This document shows positions 46,262 through 58,348 of a DNA stretch of 64,000 bases, piece after piece (position 1 is the first letter of the stretch; each line of letters opens with the position of its first letter). The notes under the pieces are model-generated. The model was not told the origin of the DNA and made no database searches. It saw only the letters and a program-made list of their open reading frames with translations. This DNA is from Hyphomicrobiales bacterium (GTDB taxonomy: Bacteria > Pseudomonadota > Alphaproteobacteria > Rhizobiales > JACESI01). The stretch spans positions 62,001-126,000 of the forward strand of contig JACESI010000008.1 of the NCBI GenBank assembly GCA_013911885.1, written 5' to 3'. The position numbers and the translations under genes are program-made.

Positions 46262-46416
46262 GAGAAATCTCTCCTTCTCAATCAAGGCCGTGTCGCCTCG
46301 CGCTGCACAAAACTTGAACAGGTTAAATACGGTCGGCTCTTGTAGATGAGCCATTGCGAGGAACATAGCGGATCGTAACTGAATTCAGTCTGAACGCGGT
46401 GTTAATTTCTCTAATA

Positions 46417-46451
46417 GTCGGTCTGCCGACCCCTTCTGGCGGCAGACCGAC
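46417..46451. repeat. Perfect 12-bp inverted repeat downstream of the Arg/Tyr-rich gene
   Basis: GTCGGTCTGCCG (46417-46428) and CGGCAGACCGAC (46440-46451), loop of 11 bases. A likely transcription-end or RNA-stability hairpin for the minus-strand gene at 46548-46922. No T run follows, so factor-independent termination is uncertain. Confidence 0.8.
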
Positions 46452-46547
46452 GCTTTCAAGTCAATAACATTCCCTCAATCCGTTGAAACGCAAGTCAATT
46501 CTCACAACAGTATGAATTTGGCGGCGCGGCATTATCCGATGGATAGC

Positions 46548-46922
46548 CTAGAAGTGTCGGAATCTCCGGAAATCGCGCGCATAGCCTCTGTAAGCGAAGC
46601 CATGATGGCGTCGCACATAAAATCGATTCGAATAGCGGGGCCTGTAATGCCTGTAGGAGCGGCTATAGCGATTGTAACGGCGGTAGTCATGACGGCGATC
46701 GAAACGGCGTTGGCCTCTATAGTGAACATTTTCCAGAGCATTGTTTGCCGTAGCATTCGCCGCAGTCCGCGCTCCGGAGCTGATTGAGGGGCTGAATGAA
46801 AAGGCCTGGGCCGCGCCGTTTTCCGTAAAGGGCAGGCCTGGACTTAAGGTGACGGCGAACATCAAGCCGCCAAAGAAACCCGCTTTGACAATGTGATTCT
46901 TGGCTCTCTTCAGAAACATCAT
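46548..46922 (-). CDS. Small basic exported protein, Arg/Tyr-rich
   Basis: A 124-residue protein with a signal peptide (about 8-37, FFGGLMFAVTLSPGL, ending AAQA), then a Ser/Ala-rich linker and a C-terminal tail of roughly 60 residues dominated by Arg, Tyr, His and Phe (RRFDRRHDYRRYNRYSRSYRHYRPRYSNRFYVRRHHG). No family recognised; the composition resembles the middle of the neighbouring BA14K protein, so a related envelope role is possible. GGGAG precedes two ATGs; I use the first (46922). Confidence 0.7.
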   Translation of the reverse strand: MMFLKRAKNHIVKAGFFGGLMFAVTLSPGLPFTENGAAQAFSFSPSISSGARTAANATANNALENVHYRGQRRFDRRHDYRRYNRYSRSYRHYRPRYSNRFYVRRHHGFAYRGYARDFRRFRHF

Positions 46923-47187
46923 TTTGTGCTCCCTTCTTTCGTGTGATTTGATCACTAGGTAAGGATGAATCAGTTGGATCCTTGTCGTTCTTGGGTCGTT
47001 CTTGGGTCGTTGCTGGTCAAATTTGGTCGGGAGAAACGTGTCGGGGTTGTTCTTCCTCCCGACCCGGCTGCGATTTCTCAAATTCTTAATGAAAGATTAA
47101 CGCAAAAGTTCCCTGAAACACAGACGGAATGGCCATTTTTTACAAAGTGTGATCGCGCTGTGACTTGATGTTCAGGATGTCAATACT

Positions 47188-47206
47188 GTCAGAACCGGGT
47201 TCTGAC
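47188..47206. repeat. Short perfect hairpin just after the ferredoxin gene
   Basis: GTCAGAACC-G-GGTTCTGAC, a nine-pair stem beginning four bases beyond the minus-strand stop of the ferredoxin gene. It probably stabilises or ends the mtoX-ferredoxin message; no T run follows it on that strand. Confidence 0.7.
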
Positions 47207-47209
47207 CTG

Positions 47210-47554
47210 CTATTTCTTCTTATTTTTCAATGTCGAAGACTGGATTGCGAAAGGATTGATGAAAAGCTTGCCATGGCTTTCGACCCCGACTTCGATCACG
47301 CAGTCGGCACGCGGGCGGGCGACGCAGAGCAGCACATAGCCCTCGCGACGCTGCCGCTTGCTGAGCGCTGTGCCGCCTGGTTCGCTGACGCGGCCTTCGA
47401 TCATCCGCGCGGCACAGGTGATGCACCCGCCATAACGGCAGGCAACGGGCAGGACCAGGCCCGCGGCCTCGGCCATGTCGATGATGGTCTCATTCTCCCG
47501 GACCTCGAGCACCCGGTTGTCACGGTTGCTGAGCGTGACGCGGTAGGCCCGCAT
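47210..47554 (-). CDS. [2Fe-2S] ferredoxin
   Basis: A 114-residue plant-type [2Fe-2S] ferredoxin with the ligand set Cys39-x4-Cys44-x2-Cys47 and Cys77 (CRYGGCITC then LLC). It is soluble with a Lys/Asn-rich tail. It starts 10 bases after the stop of the methanethiol-oxidase-family gene and is therefore very probably co-transcribed. A role as electron acceptor or donor for that protein is inferred. The ATG at 47554 is preferred to an upstream start inside the neighbouring gene. Confidence 0.9.
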   Translation of the reverse strand: MRAYRVTLSNRDNRVLEVRENETIIDMAEAAGLVLPVACRYGGCITCAARMIEGRVSEPGGTALSKRQRREGYVLLCVARPRADCVIEVGVESHGKLFINPFAIQSSTLKNKKK

Positions 47555-47564
47555 GATGCGCTGC

Positions 47565-48929
47565 TCAGACCCAGATGTCGGATGAGCAGTCGCCGCCGGG
47601 ATAGCGGGTTTCATGGGCGCGGGCCGGACCGTTCGGTTCCTTGCCGAAATCGATCATGAAATTGTCACGCACCCGCATGCCTCCCTTTTCGGTGTCGCAG
47701 TCGACGATCAGCATGATCCCGCCCGCCTCTTTCATGTCCGGATAGAACTGGTTGTCCCAGGTTGAAAAAAGCGAGGTCGTGACATAGAGCCTTTTGCCAT
47801 CGAGCGACAACTGGATCATCTGCGGTGCGCCTGCGACCTTGCGTCCGTTCACTGCCGGTGCCTTGCCCAGAAGACCGCCGATCCAGACCTGCCCGGTCAG
47901 AATCGGATTTGAGGGATCGGAAATATCGTACTGGCGCAGATCGCCATGCAGCCAGTTTGAGAAATAGAGATATTTGTCATCCATCGAGACCAGAATGTCG
48001 GTGATCAGGCCCGGCATCGGCACCGGAAAGCCCTCGACATCAATCGCATCGACATCGATTATTTTTTCGATCTCAATGTCGCCGGTTCCGTTCTTGTGCC
48101 AGTGAAAGACGTTCGACGAAAGGGTCGCGCCGACGAAACCATGGGTCGAATCCGGATTGTGGTGAAAGCGCACTTCGAGCGGGATCATGCCTTCCGCGCC
48201 GAGGTCGACGGTCTTTTCGATCGAGCGGTTCTTGAAGTCCCAGAAGTGGATCCGGGTGCCATATTTACCCTTCGACACGTCGTCGAGATCAAAACCGGGC
48301 ATGAAAGTGTTGGGCGCGCCCCATTCGCTTGAGACCATCATGTTGTGGCGCGGCTGATACCAGAAGTCGTAATTGTATTTCATGCCGGTTATGTCTTTTT
48401 CCCAGCGTCCGACAATCTCGAAATCCTTGTTGAGATGGAGAAAGCCGCCGGGCGCGTTTCCCTTTGCGTCGCCCAGCATGGAGACGATGATTTCCGAGCC
48501 AAGGCAGTGGACGGTGTGGGGCGCGGAAAGATTGGTCTTTTGCTTGATTTCGTCGCCGCTGATGGTTTTGTAAAGGCTCGGCTTTCGCGGGTCGGTTGCG
48601 GTGTCGACGATATAGAAATTCGTTGTGCGCACGCCTGGAATGATGAGATATTTGCGCGACATGTCCGCGTCACCATGGCAGGAAGAACAGGCGTTCCATC
48701 CCATATGATGCAACTCGTCGCCGATTGTCGGCATCTCGGTGCGATGGATTACCTCGCCATAGGTCGGGCTGTTCTCGTCGACATCCACCGTCGCAAGGTA
48801 GTCCGGTTTCTCGATGCCGGTGCCGGTATAGATGCAGATCGTGTAGACGACCTTTTCATGCGGCGCCTTGATCGCTTCTTGCGGTGATGCATAGCCCGGT
48901 CCGGCGCAGCAACTGGCCTCACGCGTCAT
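47565..48929 (-). CDS. Selenium-binding protein 56 / methanethiol oxidase family
   Basis: A 454-residue SBP56 protein similar along its length to human SELENBP1, which oxidises methanethiol to formaldehyde, hydrogen peroxide and hydrogen sulfide; bacterial MtoX does the same. Key segments: CCAGPGYASPQEAIKAPHEKVVY at the start, the conserved Cys pair WNACSSCHGD (Cys of human C57 region), FWYQPRHNMMVSSEWGAPN, IPLEVRFHHNPD, LYFSNWLHGDLRQYDISDPSNP and the C-terminal RYPGGDCSSDIW. Unlike MtoX of methylotrophs it has no signal peptide, so it should be cytosolic. AGGGGAG precedes the ATG at 48929. Followed by a ferredoxin gene. Confidence 0.93.
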   Translation of the reverse strand: MTREASCCAGPGYASPQEAIKAPHEKVVYTICIYTGTGIEKPDYLATVDVDENSPTYGEVIHRTEMPTIGDELHHMGWNACSSCHGDADMSRKYLIIPGVRTTNFYIVDTATDPRKPSLYKTISGDEIKQKTNLSAPHTVHCLGSEIIVSMLGDAKGNAPGGFLHLNKDFEIVGRWEKDITGMKYNYDFWYQPRHNMMVSSEWGAPNTFMPGFDLDDVSKGKYGTRIHFWDFKNRSIEKTVDLGAEGMIPLEVRFHHNPDSTHGFVGATLSSNVFHWHKNGTGDIEIEKIIDVDAIDVEGFPVPMPGLITDILVSMDDKYLYFSNWLHGDLRQYDISDPSNPILTGQVWIGGLLGKAPAVNGRKVAGAPQMIQLSLDGKRLYVTTSLFSTWDNQFYPDMKEAGGIMLIVDCDTEKGGMRVRDNFMIDFGKEPNGPARAHETRYPGGDCSSDIWV

Positions 48930-49152
48930 TGATTGTTCTCCCCTCATTTTTCAGGCGCTCCGCCTGTTCCGTGACACGTGCCCCTCCAGACATGCAATTG
49001 CAGCGGCTCTTACCCGCAACGCCGCAACGTCACCTATGCTAAGCGCATGGTGGGGCCAGGCGCAATGCTTAATCGGAAATCGGAAGCGCTCGGCCGCAGG
49101 CAAGCCGCTTCAGCGGGCTGTCGCAAGGTGGGCGTCGCGCCGCTTGCCCGGA

Positions 49153-51867
49153 CTAGCGCCGGCGCTTGCCGCCTCTCTGTCCGGCCCTGCCGCCGGAGCT
49201 GCGCGCGCGCTTTTCACCGGCGGGGTCGCGGCGCTCGCCCTGATAGCCGCCGGAGATGTCTTCGACAGCGCTCTGGCGTGCCATCGGATCGTCGGCAATG
49301 GCGAGTTCGGTCTCCTGAAGCCGCTTGATTTCGTCGCGCAGCCGGGCGGCTGTTTCGAAGTCGAGATCGGTTGCGGCTTCGCGCATCTTCTTGTTGAGTT
49401 CCTCGATATGCGCTTTGAGATTGTGGCCGACAAGGGCCCCCTCCCTGGCAAAGCCCGCATCTGGCGTGACGTGGTCGCGCTCATAGACCGATTCCAGAAT
49501 ATCGCCGATATTCTTTCTTATGCTCTCCGGCGTGATGTTGTGTTCGGTATTGTAGGCGATCTGCTTTTCGCGGCGACGGTCGGTTTCGGCAATCGCGCGC
49601 TCCATGGAGCCGGTGATGCGGTCGGCATAAAGGATCACCCGGCCATCAACGTTTCGGGCGGCGCGGCCAATGGTCTGGACGAGGGACGTCTCCGAACGCA
49701 GGAAGCCCTCTTTGTCGGCATCCAGGATCGCAACGAGCGCGCATTCCGGAATATCAAGTCCCTCGCGCAGAAGGTTGATCCCGACGAGCACATCAAAGGC
49801 GCCAAGACGCAAATCGCGCAGGATTTCAATCCGCTCGATCGTGTCGATATCGGAATGCATATAGCGCACCCGCACCCCCGCCTCATGCAGATATTCGGTC
49901 AAGTCTTCCGACATGCGCTTGGTCAGCGTCGTGACGAGCGTGCGATAGCCTTTGGCGGTGGTTGCGCGGATTTCGCCGAGCACATCGTCGACCTGCGACG
50001 TTGCGGGACGGATTTCGACGGGCGGATCGGTGAGGCCGGTCGGACGGATCACCTGCTCGACAAAGACGCCGCCGGTCTGTTCCATCTCCCAACTGCCCGG
50101 TGTCGCGGAAACATGCACGGTTTGCGGACGCATTGCTTCCCATTCCTCGAAGCGCATCGGGCGGTTGTCCATGCAGCTCGGCAGCCGGAAGCCATATTCG
50201 GCAAGTGTTGCCTTGCGTCGGAAGTCGCCGCGATACATGCCGCCGATCTGCGGAATGGTGACGTGACTTTCATCAACGAAAACAAGGGCATTGTCGGGCA
50301 GATATTCAAACAGCGTGGGTGGTGGCTCGCCGGGCTTGCGCCCTGTCAGATAGCGCGAATAATTCTCGATCCCGGCGCAGGAGCCTGTCGCTTCCATCAT
50401 TTCAAGATCGAACAGCGTTCGCTGGTCAAGGCGCTGGGCTTCCAGAAGTCGGCCGGCATTGGTGAGTTCCACGAGTCGCTGCTGCAACTCGGTCTTGATC
50501 GACTTCATGGCCTGATTGAGGGTCGGGCGCGGCGTCACATAGTGGGAGTTCGCATAGAGGCGAACGAATTTCTTGTCATCGGTCTTCTTGCCGGTGAGGG
50601 GATCGAATTCGACGATGACCTCGACTTCATCGCCAAACAGCGAGACGCGCCAGGCGCGGTCTTCATAGTGGGCGGGGAAGATGTCGATCGTGTCGCCCTT
50701 GACGCGGAAATTGCCGCGCATGAAGGCCGCTTCGTTGCGTTTATATTGCAGGGCGACCAGATCGGCGAGGAGCTGGCGCTGGTCAATCCGGTCGCCCAGC
50801 TTGATGTCAAAGGTCATCGCCGTATAGGTCTCGACCGACCCGATACCATAAATGCAGGAAACCGAGGCGACGATGATGCAATCGTCCCGCTCAAGCAGCG
50901 CGCGGGTGGCGGCGTGGCGCATCCTGTCGATCTGTTCGTTGATCGAGGATTCCTTCTCGATATAGGTATCCGAGCGCGGTACATAGGCCTCTGGCTGGTA
51001 GTAATCGTAATAGGAGACGAAATATTCCACCGCGTTGTTCGGGAAAAAGCTTTTGAACTCGCCGTAAAGCTGGGCAGCGAGGGTCTTGTTGGGCGCGAGA
51101 ATGAGTGCAGGACGCTGGGTTTTCTCGATCACCTGCGCGACGGTGAAGGTCTTGCCGGAACCGGTGACGCCGAGCAGCACCTGATCGCGCTCTTCCAGTT
51201 CGGTGATGCCTTTGACGAGTTCGGCAATGGCAGTCGGCTGGTCGCCTTTCGGCTCGAACTCCGAAACGATCTCGAAGCGCACGCCGCCTTCTGATTTCGC
51301 CGGTCGCTGAGGCCGGTGCGGAATCCAGACATCGCCCTTGAGTTCCTCGCGTCCATGCTCGATCAAAGCGGAAAGGGCCGCGACGGTTGCGGTCGCGCCG
51401 GTGGAAGGGCCAAGGGATTCCGCTTCCTCGAGGCTGATATTGAGGCCGGCAACAGGGTTAAGCCCCCCGGCCGCGCGCTCTTTCGCGGTTGCCGGACCGC
51501 CGATTGATGTGCCGCGCGCGGTTTTCAAGCCGCCGGAAAGGGCTTTAGGCTTTTTCGGTTTCCTGACTGCGGCATTGAGCGGCACCTGCCGGTCCGTGCC
51601 GGGGCCCATATCGTCAAGACCGGGCTTTTTGACACGCGACGAGGGGGCGAGGGCGGCTGTGCTGATTTCTTCTGCCCAGTCGCTCATGGACACGGATTTG
51701 AGCGGTGTTGCGCCGTGGTCGAAAGCCGCCTGCCGCGCCTCGCCAAAACCGTCTGGAAAGCCTTCTTCGATATCCTTTGGGCCACGCTTGGGCGCGCTTT
51801 CAGCCTTGCTGGCCGCGCCACGTTTCACGCTGGATTTGCGGGCTGATGATGAGTCGGTTTCGGACAT
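49153..51867 (-). CDS. uvrB: Excinuclease ABC subunit B
   Basis: A 904-residue UvrB, the damage-verification helicase of nucleotide excision repair. Walker [11 protein letters not shown] near residue 246, the beta-hairpin [16 protein letters not shown] ([14 protein letters not shown]), helicase motifs V-VI ([32 protein letters not shown]) and the C-terminal UVR motif ([30 protein letters not shown]). About 195 residues of Ser/Lys/Pro-rich sequence precede the conserved core, an extension typical of rhizobial UvrB and likely disordered. The ATG at 51867 is used; the frame continues upstream only to a TTG at 51897. Confidence 0.97.
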   Translation of the reverse strand: MSETDSSSARKSSVKRGAASKAESAPKRGPKDIEEGFPDGFGEARQAAFDHGATPLKSVSMSDWAEEISTAALAPSSRVKKPGLDDMGPGTDRQVPLNAAVRKPKKPKALSGGLKTARGTSIGGPATAKERAAGGLNPVAGLNISLEEAESLGPSTGATATVAALSALIEHGREELKGDVWIPHRPQRPAKSEGGVRFEIVSEFEPKGDQPTAIAELVKGITELEERDQVLLGVTGSGKTFTVAQVIEKTQRPALILAPNKTLAAQLYGEFKSFFPNNAVEYFVSYYDYYQPEAYVPRSDTYIEKESSINEQIDRMRHAATRALLERDDCIIVASVSCIYGIGSVETYTAMTFDIKLGDRIDQRQLLADLVALQYKRNEAAFMRGNFRVKGDTIDIFPAHYEDRAWRVSLFGDEVEVIVEFDPLTGKKTDDKKFVRLYANSHYVTPRPTLNQAMKSIKTELQQRLVELTNAGRLLEAQRLDQRTLFDLEMMEATGSCAGIENYSRYLTGRKPGEPPPTLFEYLPDNALVFVDESHVTIPQIGGMYRGDFRRKATLAEYGFRLPSCMDNRPMRFEEWEAMRPQTVHVSATPGSWEMEQTGGVFVEQVIRPTGLTDPPVEIRPATSQVDDVLGEIRATTAKGYRTLVTTLTKRMSEDLTEYLHEAGVRVRYMHSDIDTIERIEILRDLRLGAFDVLVGINLLREGLDIPECALVAILDADKEGFLRSETSLVQTIGRAARNVDGRVILYADRITGSMERAIAETDRRREKQIAYNTEHNITPESIRKNIGDILESVYERDHVTPDAGFAREGALVGHNLKAHIEELNKKMREAATDLDFETAARLRDEIKRLQETELAIADDPMARQSAVEDISGGYQGERRDPAGEKRARSSGGRAGQRGGKRRR

Positions 51868-52145
51868 GCAGCCAATATGGGGTAAGCTTGGCGTCAAAAA
51901 AAGCCGGAGAGGAAAACTTTTTGCCGTGGTCGCGACTTGTTCGGCAAAGGCGGTCTTCCCTGAAAACTGTGATAAAATTATCTCAAGAGGGGCGTAATAT
52001 TGACGGTTATCCCTGGTTGCCTCAGATTTGAGTTGCCTTACCTAAACGTCAACATGCTACCAAATGTCAGCTTTATGACACCGTTTGCGGGCTTCGAGTC
52101 TCCAAACGATTAAATGTGTTGTTGCGGTATGCTTGGGAGGGCGCC

Positions 52146-54228
52146 TTGAAGAAATCCAGAAACCTACTGCTCATCGGTACGTCATTGCTGACCTTCGCCA
52201 TTGCATCAAGTGATGCCATGTCACAGTCGGCGCGGCCTGATTTTTTTTGCCGGCGGCGACGTGATTTCCTTCGGCGACAGCCTTTCAGACAATGGCAACG
52301 TGTTTACGCTCTCGGGCGGCCTCAGCCCTGATCCGGCGGTCTTTCAGGGCGGCAACCGTTTCGTCAACCCGGGCGGCCTGACCTGGATAGAGCAGCTTCT
52401 GGGCGGAACCCCAAACACCGACGGCACTGACGCAACCAGCCCGCAGGCGGTGTTTTTCGCCACGGGCACGGTGACCGGTGATGTCAGCGTTGCGGTCGGC
52501 GGTGCCTTTGCCGGATCAGGCAATCTCGGACCGGGTCTTCCAGGTGTCACCCAGGAACTTGGCGCCTTCGCGGGCGCGGGCGGCACCATCAGTGCTGAGG
52601 ACACTGTGACCTATTGGGCTGGTGCGAACAACTTCTTCGCTGGTCTCCCGACCGTTACCAGCGCAGCCGGTGCCGGCGCTCTTGGCCAGTCGATTGGTGC
52701 GCTTGCCGTCAATGATATTACCCAGATTTCGACAGGCGCTGTCATTCCGGGCGGCGGTCCTGGGCAGCTTGTCTATGTGACGCTTCCCAATCTCGCGCTT
52801 CTGCCCGCGACCAATGCGGGAGCGCAGGCGGCCGGTGCCGCGGCAGCCGGTGCCGTGCTTGGCGGCGGCGGCACACCGGCGCAGGCTCAGGCGGCGGCTG
52901 CACAAGCGGGCGCTGCGGTTCTCTCGGGCGCTGCAATTGCAACCGGTGCCTATAACCAGACACTGGTTGGCGGGGTCAATCAGCTTGCGGCAGTGGATAC
53001 CGACACGGATTTTGTGCTTCTCGATGCTGCCTCGGTATTCGACGCCGTCGTCGCCAATCCGGCTGCATTCGGCTTCACCAATGTCTCGGGCGCATGCCTT
53101 CTGACGCCTTCCTGTGCGACAGCTGATTTTGCAACCCAGAACACATTCCTGTTTGCTGACGGCGTCCACCCGACCAATGCCGGCTATGCCCTTCTGGCCG
53201 AGCTTGCGCGGCAGACGCTGGATCCGACCGTCGGCGGTGCGACCGCGAGCGGTCTTGCCGAAGGCGCGTTTCAATCCCGTGAATTTGTCGCCTATCAGGC
53301 ACTTGGACGGGCGCGTTCCTATTTCCTTCATTCAGAACTTCCGGGCGTTGCCTCGTCCGCCGACCTCGACCCTCAAAGCGAAACGCCGGTTGGTTCATCG
53401 CATCGCGGTGGCGCCTTTGTCGAGGCGATTGCCGGCACGGCGCGCATCGGCGCGCGCGGCGTCACGCCTGAAGTTTCAACCGATCTTTACGGTTTGCGCC
53501 TCGGCGCGGACCTGCATCAGAGCGAAAGCCTCGTTGTCGGTGCACAGGGATCGTTCACGACCGGCAATGGCTCACAGCCACAGCTCGCGTTCGAGCCAAG
53601 CAGCTTTGCCGTTGACCTTTACGCAGCGAAGACATTCGGTGCGGTCTATGCGGCGCTTACGGCCGGTGCCGCCAGTCTCGATGTGGCGAATATCGAGCGC
53701 AGTGTCGGGGTCGGCGGTCTCGTGAACACCGGGGACACATCAGGCAGCCAGTTCAACGTTATCGGCGAACTGGGTTACAAGATTGCTTTCGGTGATTATT
53801 CGATTATTCCGTCCGGTTCCGTCGGGTATTTCCGTACCAATATCGACGGATACACGGAAGACGGCCTGTTTGCGCCGCTCTCCTTTGGTGACCGCGATGT
53901 CGATGCGGTGACCGGCTCCGTGAATCTCAGGGCGGCACGCGGTTTCGCCATTGAAAGCGGTTATCAGGGCCGGGTCTTTGCGGGTATCGGTTATGAGGAT
54001 TTTCTCACCTATAACGCCAATGACCTCAATGTCGCAGCGCTCGCATCGACTGCCGCCGCCTCGGCAATCTCGATTGACGATCCTGATGGCCGTGGTTTCC
54101 TGTTCGAACTCGGGGCAGAGGTCGTACTCGACGACACGTTCTCGCTCGCAGCAGACTATACGCTCGGCATCGGCGGCAGCGACACGCAAAGCCACCAGGG
54201 CGCCCTTCGGTTGATCACGAAGTTTTAG
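52146..54228 (+). pseudogene. GDSL esterase autotransporter, interrupted by a frameshift at a T8 run
   Basis: Two frames must be joined. From the TTG at 52146 (GGGAGG just upstream) comes a signal peptide KKSRNLLLIGTSLLTFAIASSDAMSQ; after ARPDFF the frame breaks at a run of eight T (52241-52248). With seven T it would read on as FAGGDVISFGDSLSDNG, the SGNH/GDSL block I. The passenger holds block V (DGVHPTNAGYALL, catalytic Asp and His) and an Ala/Gly-rich loop (about 220-270 of the second frame); the last 275 residues form an autotransporter beta-barrel ending in Phe. Intact, it would be about 690 residues, a surface lipase/esterase. Confidence 0.85.
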
Positions 54229-54725
54229 AGCGGCCGGATTTCCAGGGCGGCGAGCCAGCGTTTCACGCGCGTCTCGTTCGCCCTGAAGTCCATATAGCCG
54301 AGCTTTGACCGGGAATAGATCGCCAGAGCCGAACCACCGACCACGTCGAACACACGAATGCTGACCGTATCGGGAAACCGCATGGTTGGCGTTCGCACGA
54401 TGAACCGGATGGCATGATCGCTGTTCTCGACGATCTCGATATCGGTTCCGATCACCGCCATCAGCCGTTCTTTGAGGATCGTCGCGGGATAGGGATAGAT
54501 TTTCGACACTTCATCCGGCTCTTGATAAGCGCAGAGCTTGTCCGGGCAGACCAGATACTGGTTTGGCTTGGGCGATTTTCTCAGTGTCGCGAATTCGACA
54601 GGGCCAAGATCCGCATCACCGGCAAGGCGTCGCCAGAAATCTTCAGGCGAATATAGAAAAAGCGCGATCCCTGCACAGATGACCAGCAGTATGGCTGCAA
54701 GGATAATGCTCATGATCCGTCGCAT
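54225..54725 (-). CDS. DUF1499 membrane-anchored protein
   Basis: A 166-residue protein with one N-terminal transmembrane or signal helix (about 3-24) and a DUF1499 domain (YPYPATILKERLMAVIGTDIEIVENSDHAIRFIVRTPTMRFPDTVSIRV then RSKLGYMDFRANETRVKRWLAALE). Function unknown. It is convergent with the autotransporter; the two reading frames overlap by four bases. Confidence 0.9.
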   Translation of the reverse strand: MRRIMSIILAAILLVICAGIALFLYSPEDFWRRLAGDADLGPVEFATLRKSPKPNQYLVCPDKLCAYQEPDEVSKIYPYPATILKERLMAVIGTDIEIVENSDHAIRFIVRTPTMRFPDTVSIRVFDVVGGSALAIYSRSKLGYMDFRANETRVKRWLAALEIRPL

Positions 54726-54932
54726 ATCTTCCGTATTTCATCCTTGATACCGATGTTTTCGGATCAGATCGGACCGATTTCATCTTTACTGGTGATGGCA
54801 CCCGTTCTGATATTTCGAGACGCCGGGTTTAGGCGTCAATCATGGCAACTGTGTGAGAAAGGACGAACTCTTTCGAAAGCGTTGTTCGAAGGGTTGTCTG
54901 GCAGGTTCCGTTGGAACGCCGCCTGGATTTCG

Positions 54933-56959
<2,027 letters not shown>

Positions 56960-56965
56960 GCAATT

Positions 56966-57403
56966 TTGCGGGTGCGGGTCGATTGCGGAAGCGATGCGGC
57001 GACCATCGCCCGTGCCCGCGCAATCCGGCAAGCGGTTTTCGTGATCGATCAGCAGATCGACCCCGCGATCGAGTGGGATGATCTCGACCAGAAGACGATC
57101 CATTTCGTCGGCATCGACCCGGCGACGACCAAAGATATCGCGACGGGCCGGGCGTTTTTTGAGGGCGACAAGGTGACCTTGCAGCGGATCGCAGTCCTCA
57201 GCGACATGCAGGGGCGCGGTGTCGGGCTTGCCTTCGTTGCTGCCATGATCGACCATGTGCGCGCGCCTGGCGTCATTCGCGAGATCCATTTGAGCGCCCA
57301 GTGCCATGCCATCGGCTTTTACGAGAAGCTCGGCTTCACAGCAGATGGCCCGATCTATCACGAAGCCAATATTCCGCACCGCCACATGATGCGTTCGCTC
57401 TAG
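56966..57403 (+). CDS. GNAT-family N-acetyltransferase
   Basis: A 145-residue GNAT protein. ARAIRQAVFVIDQQIDPAIEWDDLD at the start, the acetyl-CoA loop in VLSDMQGRGVGLAFVAAMIDHVRA (QxxGxG pattern) and LSAQCHAIGFYEKLGFTADG match the ElaA-like branch of this superfamily. The acceptor is unknown. It starts with a TTG seven bases after aatA (a GTG two codons later is an alternative) and is probably co-transcribed. Confidence 0.88.
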   Translation: MRVRVDCGSDAATIARARAIRQAVFVIDQQIDPAIEWDDLDQKTIHFVGIDPATTKDIATGRAFFEGDKVTLQRIAVLSDMQGRGVGLAFVAAMIDHVRAPGVIREIHLSAQCHAIGFYEKLGFTADGPIYHEANIPHRHMMRSL

Positions 57404-57604
57404 GACAACGACGCTACAAGGGGATGCGGAATTCCGTTTCGCGGGAAGGAAGTGAAGGCGTGCGGCAGGAACCGGAAGCGCGCCACCTGCGTTCATGGAC
57501 GGGTTTTCCGATCAAGCAGGAAAGATCGCTGCGGCACGTGCCGAGCGTTCACGCAGACAAGCGCCAAAGCATAACGGTGCCGGCGCAAGTCATGGCGGTG
57601 CGTG

Positions 57605-58348
57605 TTATTTCTGACAGGCAAGAATAGGTTCGAAACTCGCCACCCCGGTGAAAGGCGCCAGCACTTTTGACTCGATGGACCCTTTGATGAGCCGGCTTGA
57701 TACGATGTTTCTCCACTTCGCGTCAGCGGTAATCATCTCCGGCCCGTCGCCGCAATCTCTCAAGCCACCGGAGATGAATGCTTGCCCGACTTTGTGGTTG
57801 GTCAAGCCGGGCTTTGACGCCAATTCGACCAAGCTGTCATTCTGATAGCTCCACACGCGAAGTATTCTGGCGACGTGCGGGCGGTCGATATAGGCGATTT
57901 CAATCGAACCATCCCCGTTCAGATCGCCGATCGCAAAAGGGGCAAGCCATCGGTTGCTGGTGCCGATGTTCGGCGCTGCGATCTTTCTGAGGTCATTGCC
58001 CTTCAGATCATAGACGGCTAAAGCTGCACCGAGGTCCATGTCGCTTTCAACCACAACAGCTTCCGGTTTTCCATCGCGGTCGACATCCACCAGACGTGGT
58101 GCAATGTCCTCAAAAACCGATCTCTTGGGCAGAACGACACAGGCTTCCTTGCCCTTGCCCGACAGGCAGAGCTTGCCCCATTCCGGCGTGTTGCCTAGAA
58201 CGGCATGGCCATACCGATTGGTCGGTTCCGAAAAAGTGGCCTGCCATCCGTCCGCACTGACGCTGCTTGTTTTCGCAAGGGCAACAGTTGCACCCGATAT
58301 AACAAGAGAAAGAGTTGCTATAAGAGCCGATTTCGTCAGTACCCGCAT
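57605..58348 (-). CDS. Exported FG-GAP/VCBS repeat protein
   Basis: A 247-residue protein with a signal peptide (about 1-26, ending TVALAK) and a beta-propeller-type repeat region. Calcium-binding FG-GAP-like loops are seen at DVDRDGKPEAVVVESDMD and DLNGDGSIEIAYIDRP. No catalytic motif; such proteins bind ligands or surfaces. The next gene upstream is msrP, across a 472-base divergent region. Confidence 0.8.
   Translation of the reverse strand: MRVLTKSALIATLSLVISGATVALAKTSSVSADGWQATFSEPTNRYGHAVLGNTPEWGKLCLSGKGKEACVVLPKRSVFEDIAPRLVDVDRDGKPEAVVVESDMDLGAALAVYDLKGNDLRKIAAPNIGTSNRWLAPFAIGDLNGDGSIEIAYIDRPHVARILRVWSYQNDSLVELASKPGLTNHKVGQAFISGGLRDCGDGPEMITADAKWRNIVSSRLIKGSIESKVLAPFTGVASFEPILACQK

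Noticed and set aside
46985..47016. Direct repeat TCGTTCTTGGG, two exact copies and a degenerate third
   Set aside because: Too short and few to call a CRISPR or iteron array; possibly a local slippage product.
49036..51294. 752-codon open frame on the plus strand opposite uvrB
   Set aside because: It lies antisense to a fully conserved uvrB; long antisense frames are common in GC-rich DNA and the translation has no family features.
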